A stretch of 64,000 nt of DNA from an uncultured Eubacterium sp. (GTDB taxonomy: Bacteria; Bacillota; Clostridia; Oscillospirales; CAG-272): positions 15,053 to 79,052 of the forward strand of contig UQUT01000010.1 in the NCBI GenBank assembly GCA_900544285.1, given 5' to 3'. A program made the translations under genes and the position numbers. The notes beneath the pieces were generated by a model that was not told where the DNA came from, did no database searches, and saw only the letters and a list, made by a program, of their open reading frames with translations. Shown piece after piece: positions 58,085 to 64,000 of the stretch. Within the stretch, counting starts at the first letter, position 1; every line of letters begins with the position of its first letter.

Positions 58085-59170
58085 ATGTCAAGCAGATTGT
58101 TTCAGGGCGTAATACATCAGATGAAAGACGCGATAGGAAGAACAATCGGCGTAATAGACGAAAGCGGCGCGGTTGTTGCTTGCAGCGACCTTACAAAGAT
58201 AGGTGAGACAAGAGCGGCTGTCCGCGAAGAGCTTTCATATGTGTCGGATTGTATCAAGCACGGCGGAGTCACTTATCGTCCGCTTGTTTCCGGACCTCAT
58301 TCGGAGTATATCGTTTTTGTGGAAGGCGAGGACGCTTTGGCGGAGAAAATGTCTCTTGTGCTTGCCGTTGCATTGAGCAGCATAAAGGGATATCATGACG
58401 ATAAATATGACAAGGTTTCATTCATAAAGAACCTCTTGCTCGATAATATTCTCCCCGGTGACATATATGTAAAGAGCAGAGAACTTCATCTCGCAACGGA
58501 TGTTGAAAGGGTTGTGTTCCTGATAAGAATACTTTCGGGAGCGGAGACCTCGCCATATGATATAATTCTCAACCTTTTCCCGAATTCGGGTTCGGATTAC
58601 GTTATAAGCACGGGCGAAAAGGAGATTGTTCTCGTCCGTGAGCTCAAGCCCGGAACTGATAAGGAGGAGCTTGAAAAGACCGCGACAATGATTGCGGATA
58701 CGCTCGCCGCTGAATTTTATACCAAGGTGTCAATCGGCATAGGAAGTGCGGTCGACAATATGAAGGATATTTCCCGTTCATACAGAGAGGCGCAGGCTGC
58801 GCTTGAAGTCGGCAGAGTGTTTGACACCGACAAGAGCGTCGTAAGCTATGAAAACCTCGGTATCGGACGACTTATCTATCAGCTTCCGACAACGCTCTGC
58901 GAGATGTTCCTGAACGAGGTTTTCCAGAAGGGCAGCATTGATCTGCTCGACAGAGAAACGCTTTCAACGATACAATGCTTTTTTGATAACAACCTGAACG
59001 TTTCCGAAACGTCAAGAAAGATGTTTGTCCACAGAAACACCCTTGTTTACAGGCTCGATAAGATAAAGAAGATAACGGGACTTGACCTGCGCGAGTTTGA
59101 CAATGCGATAACATTCAAGGTCGCGCTTATGGTCAGAAGTTATCTGAACTCAAAATCGAACAGATATTGA
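58085..59170 (+). CDS. PucR/CdaR-type transcriptional regulator
   Basis: 361 residues. N-terminal sensor-like part (IGVIDESGAVVACSDLTKIG) resembling the diacid-recognition domain, a central degenerate GGDEF-like domain (VSIGIGSAVDNMKDISRSYREA) and a C-terminal PucR helix-turn-helix (NNLNVSETSRKMFVHRNTLVYRL cut here as two halves around MFVHRN). CdaR regulators respond to sugar diacids in E. coli; the effector here is unknown. GGAGAGG precedes the ATG. Confidence 0.82.
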   Translation: MSSRLFQGVIHQMKDAIGRTIGVIDESGAVVACSDLTKIGETRAAVREELSYVSDCIKHGGVTYRPLVSGPHSEYIVFVEGEDALAEKMSLVLAVALSSIKGYHDDKYDKVSFIKNLLLDNILPGDIYVKSRELHLATDVERVVFLIRILSGAETSPYDIILNLFPNSGSDYVISTGEKEIVLVRELKPGTDKEELEKTATMIADTLAAEFYTKVSIGIGSAVDNMKDISRSYREAQAALEVGRVFDTDKSVVSYENLGIGRLIYQLPTTLCEMFLNEVFQKGSIDLLDRETLSTIQCFFDNNLNVSETSRKMFVHRNTLVYRLDKIKKITGLDLREFDNAITFKVALMVRSYLNSKSNRY

Positions 59171-59179
59171 TATAATTTT

Positions 59180-59207
59180 GAGCGATCCCGAATTATCGGG
59201 TTCGCTC
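59180..59207 (+). terminator. Hairpin after the regulator gene
   Basis: GAGCGA-T-CCCGA, loop ATTA region, TCGGG-T-TCGCTC, nine bases past the stop; only a short T/C run follows. Confidence 0.65.
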
Positions 59208-59243
59208 TCTTGTATATAAGAAATAATCGAAAAAGGAGCTTTT

Positions 59244-60596
59244 ATGTTCAATTCCGACGAAGATATGCGCCGTCCGGACGAAGAAAATCCCTCGGAAGAG
59301 GATATCGGCGGTCAGAATACAGAAGAGACACGCGAACCGTCAACTCCGGCGGAGCGCCCGCAAAAACCGAAAAAAGAACCTCACATGGTCAGTGTTAAAA
59401 ACACTGTCCTCATTGCCGTTTTGTCGACGGTGATCGCTGTCATAATATCGCTTCAGGCGGCATTTGTCGTTCTGCGCGATGTATACGGCAGAAAAATAGA
59501 GCAGGCTTACGGCAGAGCCGTTGACTTTTCAAACCTGATTGAAGTCGCGGATATATTTGATACAAACTACCTGTACAAAGTCGACAAGACCGAACTCAGC
59601 GACGACCTCGCGAGAGCCTATGTAGCTCTCAGCGGCGACAGGTTTGCCTCCTATTATTCGGCTGAAGAATGGGCGGCGGAGGTCGCCAATACGGAAGGCA
59701 AGAGCGCCGGAATAGGCGTTTATGTCGTTGCCATGGAGGACGGCGTCCACGTGGTGCATGTCATGAAAAATTCGCCATCTGAGACGGCAAAACTCATGAA
59801 CGGCGATATTATAACGGCTGTTGACGGGGAAAGCGTCGTCGGCTACAATATTTCATATGCAACGTCTCTGATAGCCGGCGTTGCCGATACGACTGTCACT
59901 CTGACGCTCATCCGGGACGGCAAGACCATTGAAATTCCCGTTGTGCGCGGGATTTATGAGGCGGAGACCGTTATTGCGTCGACTGTCACAATGGACGACG
60001 GTAAAAAGTACGGATATATAAAAATAACGGAATTCATGAGCATTGAAGTCACGGCAAACCAGTTCAAAGCGGCTGTAAACGGGCTTCTTTCGGACGGTTG
60101 CGAGGGACTGATATTCGATGTCAGGGACAATCCCGGCGGAAGGCTTGACGCTGCTGTCGAAATTCTTGATTTCCTTCTCCCTGAGGGACCGATAGTTCAT
60201 ATCACGGATCTTGAAGGAAACAAGGTGATGGACATAAAAGAGTCGGACAAGTCGGAGATTGATTGCCCGATGGTTGTGCTTGCCAACGGCAACACGGCGT
60301 CCGCGGCGGAGCTTTTCACCTCCGCTCTCAAGGATTATAACAAGGTGACGATCGTCGGCACGAATACTTTCGGAAAGGGTTGCGGTCAGAGCGGATTTAC
60401 GCTTTCGAGCGGCGCTGTCCTTTATGTCACGACCTTCCTTTACAGCCCTCCGACATCGCCGAATTACGATAAAAAGGGAATTGCACCAGATGCGGAAGTT
60501 GACCTTCCCGAAAAATACAAAAACACAAATCTGTTCCTCCTCGAGCCGAAAAATGACACTCAGCTTTTGCGCGCTCTTGAAGAAATTCAGAAATAA
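59244..60596 (+). CDS. S41 family C-terminal processing peptidase
   Basis: 450 residues. Acidic cytoplasmic head (about 1-50), one membrane helix (about 52-72), a PDZ domain (about 145-230, NGDIITAVDGESVVGYN) and the S41 protease domain with the catalytic Ser in NGNTASAAELFTSAL and Lys in NTFGKGCGQS. It should cleave proteins outside the membrane. AAGGAG precedes the ATG. Confidence 0.93.
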   Translation: MFNSDEDMRRPDEENPSEEDIGGQNTEETREPSTPAERPQKPKKEPHMVSVKNTVLIAVLSTVIAVIISLQAAFVVLRDVYGRKIEQAYGRAVDFSNLIEVADIFDTNYLYKVDKTELSDDLARAYVALSGDRFASYYSAEEWAAEVANTEGKSAGIGVYVVAMEDGVHVVHVMKNSPSETAKLMNGDIITAVDGESVVGYNISYATSLIAGVADTTVTLTLIRDGKTIEIPVVRGIYEAETVIASTVTMDDGKKYGYIKITEFMSIEVTANQFKAAVNGLLSDGCEGLIFDVRDNPGGRLDAAVEILDFLLPEGPIVHITDLEGNKVMDIKESDKSEIDCPMVVLANGNTASAAELFTSALKDYNKVTIVGTNTFGKGCGQSGFTLSSGAVLYVTTFLYSPPTSPNYDKKGIAPDAEVDLPEKYKNTNLFLLEPKNDTQLLRALEEIQK

Positions 60597-60628
60597 AAAC
60601 ATTACAGTTACAAGGAGATAACACGAAA

Positions 60629-61111
60629 ATGTCAAAACAGCAGACAGTTACCGAAAGCGGATATAAAAAGATGAAGGATGAGCTTGACTACCTTATAAAC
60701 GTCAAGCGTAAGGAAGCGGCGGAGAACGTCGGCATTGCAAGAGGCTTCGGCGACCTTTCCGAAAACAGCGAATACGACGAAGCGAAAAATGAGCAGGCGA
60801 AGATTGAAGCGAAAATCGAAGAGCTTGAAGAAATCCTCGCTCACGCAAAGGTCATAAGCGACCACGAGATTCAGACGGACACAGTAAACGTCGGTATAAC
60901 GGTTGTGCTTTATGATATGGAATATGACGAGGACGTTGAATATACGCTCGTCAGCTCAAGAGAAGTAAACCTTGCGCAGGGCAAGATTTCCGATCAGTCG
61001 CCGATAGGCAAGGCGCTCGTCGGAGCGAAGGTCGGCGATGTGGTATCGGTCGAAGTACCGGACGGCATAATGAAATACAAGGTAAAATCGCTTAAGAGAC
61101 AGGAAAACTGA
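60629..61111 (+). CDS. greA: Transcription elongation factor GreA
   Basis: 160 residues: N-terminal coiled coil with GFGDLSENSEYDEAKNEQA (the acidic tip that rescues stalled polymerase) and a C-terminal FKBP-like domain (SPIGKALVGAKVGDVVSVEV). Lies between the S41 protease and lysS with short gaps; AAGGAG upstream. Confidence 0.97.
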   Translation: MSKQQTVTESGYKKMKDELDYLINVKRKEAAENVGIARGFGDLSENSEYDEAKNEQAKIEAKIEELEEILAHAKVISDHEIQTDTVNVGITVVLYDMEYDEDVEYTLVSSREVNLAQGKISDQSPIGKALVGAKVGDVVSVEVPDGIMKYKVKSLKRQEN

Positions 61112-61138
61112 AAAAATCACACCGAAGGAGATTATTAT

Positions 61139-63085
61139 ATGGCAGAGAACACTGTAAATCCGGCAGCTGAAGAGGAGCTTTCCGGAGAGAAGCTGAATGA
61201 AGTGCTCAGAATAAGACGCGAAAAGCTCGACGCGCTTGTTGCAGCGGGCAACGATCCGTTCACTATCACAAAATACGACCGTACTCATCACAGCTCTGAT
61301 ATAAGAGACCATTTTGAGGAGCTTGAGGGGAAAGAGGTTTCCGTTGCGGGCAGACTTATGTCCAAGAGAATTATGGGCAAGGCATCGTTTTGCAACGTGC
61401 AGGATCTCAAGGGAAATATTCAATCGTACGTAGCGCGTGACGCCGTCGGTGAAGAGGAATATGCCGCTTTCAAAAAACTCGACATAGGCGACATTGTCGG
61501 CATCAAGGGCACCGTTTTCAAAACGAAAACGGGAGAGATATCAATCCACGCAACGGACGTTATCCTCCTCTCAAAGAGCCTCCAGGTGCTTCCCGAAAAG
61601 TTCCACGGACTTACAAATACAGACCTTCGCTATCGTCAGAGATATGTTGACCTTATAGTAAATCCCGAGGTGCGCGACACGTTTATCAAGCGCTCGAAGA
61701 TAATCAGCACGATAAGACAGTATCTTGATTCTCTTGGCTTTATGGAGGTTGAAACGCCGATGCTCGTTGCAAATGCGGGCGGCGCGGCTGCAAGACCCTT
61801 TGAAACTCATTTTAACGCTCTGGACGAGGACCTCAAACTCCGCATATCGCTTGAGCTTTACTTAAAGAGACTTATTGTCGGCGGACTTGAAAAGGTCTAC
61901 GAGATAGGCAGAGTTTTCCGTAATGAAGGACTTGATACACGTCACAATCCGGAATTTACTCTCATGGAGCTTTATCAGGCGTACACAGATTATAACGGAA
62001 TGATGGAGCTGACGGAGAATATGTACCGTCATGTTGCGCAGACTGTTCTCGGCACAACGAAAATAGTTTATAACGGCATTGAGATGGATCTTGGCAAGCC
62101 CTTTGAAAGAATAACGATGACTGAGGCTGTCAAGAAATATTCCGGCGTCGACTTCGGCGAGATTCATTCGGACGAGGAGGCGAAAGCTGCTGCAAAGGCA
62201 CACGGCATAGCATTTGAGGAACGCCATAAGAAAGGTGACATTCTCAACCTCTTCTTTGAGGAATATGCAGAGGAGCACCTCATTCAGCCGACATTCGTCA
62301 CAGAACATCCGATTGAAATTTCTCCGCTTACAAAGAAAAAGCCCGGTGACCCCGAGCACGTTGAGCGTTTTGAGTTCTTTATGAACGGCTGGGAAATGGC
62401 AAACGCATATTCCGAGCTGAACGACCCGATCGATCAGCGCGAGCGTTTCAAAGCGCAGGAGGAGCTTCTTGCAAAGGGAGACGAGGAAGCCAACCGCACA
62501 GACGAGGACTTTATGAATGCGCTTGAAATCGGCATGCCGCCCACAGGAGGCATCGGTTACGGTATCGACCGTATGTGCATGCTTCTGACGGACTCCGCCG
62601 CTATAAGAGACGTTCTCCTTTTCCCGACGATGAAAACTCTTGACGCCGAAAAGAAGGCGGACAAGCCCGCAGAGACGGCTCCTGCCGCACCTGCCGTTGA
62701 GGAGAAAATCGACTTTTCAAAGGTAAAAATCGAGCCCTTGTTTGAGGATACGGTCGACTTTGAGACATTTGCAAAGTCGGATTTCCGCGCCGTTAAGGTA
62801 AAGGATTGCGTAGCAGTTCCGAAATCAAAGAAGCTGCTGAAGTTTACTCTTGACGACGGTACCGGCACAGACCGCACGATTCTCAGCGGTATTCACGCTT
62901 TCTATGAGCCGGAAGAACTTATCGGCAAGACATGCATTGCAATCGTAAATCTTCCGCCAAGGGCGATGATGGGAATTGATTCCTGCGGAATGCTCATCAG
63001 CGCGGTTCACGAGGAAGAGGGCGAGGAAAAACTCCATCTGCTTATGGTCGATTCTCATATTCCGGCAGGAGCAAAGCTGTATTGA
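61139..63085 (+). CDS. lysS: Lysyl-tRNA synthetase (class II) with C-terminal tRNA-binding domain
   Basis: 648 residues, longer than the usual ~490-500. OB-fold anticodon domain (about 60-155), class II core with motif 2 IGRVFRNEGLDTRHNPEFT and motif 3 GIGYGIDRMCMLLTDS. After a Glu/Ala/Pro-rich linker (residues ~505-525) comes a ~110-residue EMAPII/MetRS-beta-like tRNA-binding domain (DFRAVKVKDCVAVPKSKKLL ... NLPPRAMMGIDSCGMLISA). The extension should raise tRNA affinity. AAGGAG ahead of the ATG. Confidence 0.96.
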   Translation: MAENTVNPAAEEELSGEKLNEVLRIRREKLDALVAAGNDPFTITKYDRTHHSSDIRDHFEELEGKEVSVAGRLMSKRIMGKASFCNVQDLKGNIQSYVARDAVGEEEYAAFKKLDIGDIVGIKGTVFKTKTGEISIHATDVILLSKSLQVLPEKFHGLTNTDLRYRQRYVDLIVNPEVRDTFIKRSKIISTIRQYLDSLGFMEVETPMLVANAGGAAARPFETHFNALDEDLKLRISLELYLKRLIVGGLEKVYEIGRVFRNEGLDTRHNPEFTLMELYQAYTDYNGMMELTENMYRHVAQTVLGTTKIVYNGIEMDLGKPFERITMTEAVKKYSGVDFGEIHSDEEAKAAAKAHGIAFEERHKKGDILNLFFEEYAEEHLIQPTFVTEHPIEISPLTKKKPGDPEHVERFEFFMNGWEMANAYSELNDPIDQRERFKAQEELLAKGDEEANRTDEDFMNALEIGMPPTGGIGYGIDRMCMLLTDSAAIRDVLLFPTMKTLDAEKKADKPAETAPAAPAVEEKIDFSKVKIEPLFEDTVDFETFAKSDFRAVKVKDCVAVPKSKKLLKFTLDDGTGTDRTILSGIHAFYEPEELIGKTCIAIVNLPPRAMMGIDSCGMLISAVHEEEGEEKLHLLMVDSHIPAGAKLY

Positions 63086-63104
63086 ACTGTAATATATAAA
63101 TAAA

Positions 63105-63138
63105 GTCCGGACGTCCGATATTGACCGGATGTCCGGAC
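63105..63138 (+). terminator. Strong hairpin after lysS
   Basis: GTCCGGAC-G-TCCG pairs with CGGA-T-GTCCGGAC around an 8-base loop; followed by GGATCTTTTC. It ends 21 bases before the next ATG, so it may terminate most lysS transcripts or attenuate the next gene. Confidence 0.65.
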
Positions 63139-63158
63139 GGATCTTTTCGGAGGCTGAA

Positions 63159-63773
63159 ATGAAATTTCTGAAATGGCTTGATAATTTCTGGTATCACAAC
63201 AAGTGGAAAACGATAATTTCGCTTTTTTTCGTCGTTGTGCTTTCAATATGCATTTTTCAGCTTGCGACAAAGAAAAAATATGACGCATGCATTAAGTATG
63301 TCGGTGCAAAGTCTGCGGGGATAGAGCAGAGCATTGAGACCGAGATTGAAACGCTCATCGGCGACGGAAAGTCAAAGGTCAATTTTTCAAGGCTCGCATA
63401 TGACCCCGACAATAAACTTGCGGCGGAGGCGAATATAACAGCACAGGAGCAACTTGCAAATATGCTTGTTATGCCTTATTATATCTACATCATGGATAAG
63501 GATGTTTACGAGATATACAAAGATTCGCCCGTGTTTGCAACGCTTGACGAAATCTATGGGGAGGATATTCCCGATTTTGCATATGACAGTGCGGCGCTTA
63601 TATATTCGGAGACGGAATTTGCAAAGTCACACACCAGCGACGACATAATTCCGGATGACGCTGTTATCGTTCTTAAAGTGAAGCCATACACATGGGGAAA
63701 GCGCGCAAACGCAAAAGAACAGAAAAACTACGAATTTCATAAAGAACTTTTCAAAAAAATCGTAGGAGAATGA
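63159..63773 (+). CDS. Single-span membrane protein of unknown function
   Basis: 204 residues from MKFLKWLDNFWYHN, with TCGGAGG ahead; an in-frame upstream GTG-like extension lies inside the hairpin and is rejected. One membrane helix (about residues 19-37), then a ~165-residue exported domain, mixed alpha/beta, containing LVMPYYIYIMDKDVYEIYK. Such short anchored proteins follow lysS in some Clostridia; no function is known to me. Confidence 0.7.
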   Translation: MKFLKWLDNFWYHNKWKTIISLFFVVVLSICIFQLATKKKYDACIKYVGAKSAGIEQSIETEIETLIGDGKSKVNFSRLAYDPDNKLAAEANITAQEQLANMLVMPYYIYIMDKDVYEIYKDSPVFATLDEIYGEDIPDFAYDSAALIYSETEFAKSHTSDDIIPDDAVIVLKVKPYTWGKRANAKEQKNYEFHKELFKKIVGE

Positions 63774-63792
63774 ACTTTTCGCCAAAAAAATA

Positions 63793-63821
63793 TTGACAAA
63801 ACGACGTAATTGTGTTACCAT
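63793..63821 (+). promoter_or_regulatory. Promoter of the tRNA pair
   Basis: -35 TTGACA (63793-63798), 17-base spacer, -10 TACCAT (63816-63821). Confidence 0.6.
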
Positions 63822-63850
63822 ATTTGAGCGGCTGAAAACAGAGCTGCTTT

Positions 63851-63924
63851 GCGGGTGTAGTTCAATGGTAGAACACCAGCCTTCCAAGCTGGTCACGTGG
63901 GTTCGATTCCCATCATCCGCTCCA
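63851..63924 (+). tRNA. tRNA-Gly (anticodon TCC)
   Basis: Complete cloverleaf: acceptor GCGGGTG/CATCCGC, D-arm GTTC...GAAC, anticodon stem CCAGC/GCTGG with loop CTTCCAA (anticodon TCC), T-arm GTGGG-TTCGATT-CCCAT, and encoded CCA at 63922-63924. Reads GGA and GGG. Confidence 0.98.
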
Positions 63925-63928
63925 ATAC

Positions 63929-64000
63929 GTGCCTTTAGCTCAGCAGGATAGAGCAACTGCCTTCTAAGCAGTAGGTCGAGGGTTCGAATCCCCCAAGGCA
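63929..64000 (+). tRNA. tRNA-Arg (anticodon TCT), 3' end cut by window edge
   Basis: Acceptor 5' strand GTGCCTT, D-arm GCTC...GAGC, anticodon loop CTTCTAA (anticodon TCT), T-loop TTCGAAT, and the 3' acceptor strand begins AAGGCA before the window ends. Four bases separate it from tRNA-Gly, so both come from one transcript. The T-stem has one A-C mismatch. Reads AGA and AGG. Confidence 0.95.

Overview
The window reads as a chromosomal segment of an anaerobic Gram-positive bacterium of the Bacillota, most likely class Clostridia (Oscillospirales-like). The evidence is the gene set and order: hrcA-grpE-dnaK-dnaJ-prmA behind a CIRCE operator, ecfA-ecfA-ecfT-truA, ruvC-ruvA-ruvB, an nrdR-type repressor, a DUF6514-like protein, a DUF5711-like propeller next to cvpA, a ClpE-like chaperone, many lipobox signal peptides, threonine-rich linkers on surface proteins, strong AGGAGG ribosome sites, and a type II-A CRISPR locus. 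Genus and species cannot be named from the sequence alone.

Layout. 1-4.4 kb (minus strand): an ABC exporter (ATPase cut by the window edge, large permease), a propeller-like lipoprotein and a small secreted protein. 4.4-7.0 kb is a patchwork: an unlisted 34-codon peptide gene with a strong ribosome site, a LytTR response regulator whose partner kinase is missing, pieces of genes without starts, and a GNAT acetyltransferase that has lost its 5' end. 7.0-12.5 kb is a type II-A CRISPR-Cas locus: cas9 lacking its first ~445 codons (RuvC-I, bridge helix, most of REC), then apparently intact cas1, cas2, csn2, a leader and an array of 11 identical 36-bp repeats, 11 spacers and a truncated last repeat. 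The leader carries a strong promoter, the ATTTGAG anchor and an imperfect anti-repeat.

12.6-30.2 kb: a lipoprotein, rlmB-type methyltransferase and a P-type-ATPase-like protein without the phosphorylation motif; a polar amino-acid ABC importer; then on the minus strand a DUF1538 membrane protein with two P-II-like proteins, a group with a zinc-ribbon membrane protein, a condensation-type acyltransferase and an esterase, and housekeeping genes (NrdR, SGNH hydrolase, sce7726-type nuclease-like protein, tRNA-dihydrouridine synthase).

30.3-49.4 kb (plus strand): a prephenate-dehydratase-like protein, ruvCAB, an RNA methyltransferase, ECF transporter core, truA, DUF5711/CvpA pair, ClpE-like ATPase, ACT and PFL proteins, two cell-surface proteins, a phosphoesterase and a YhaM-type nuclease. 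49.4-51.1 kb (minus): a TPP riboswitch controlling thiT and thiN. 51.2-64.0 kb (plus): the heat-shock operon, a membrane protein behind an unexplained structured leader, a PucR/CdaR-type regulator, an S41 protease, greA, a lysyl-tRNA synthetase with a C-terminal tRNA-binding domain, a membrane protein and two tRNA genes (Gly-TCC and a partial Arg-TCT).

The most unusual part is the decapitated type II-A locus. Adaptation genes and array look undamaged while the effector has lost its head at a junction shared with a truncated GNAT gene, no tracrRNA is visible in the usual place, and the leader contains an anti-repeat able to pair in cis with the first repeat.
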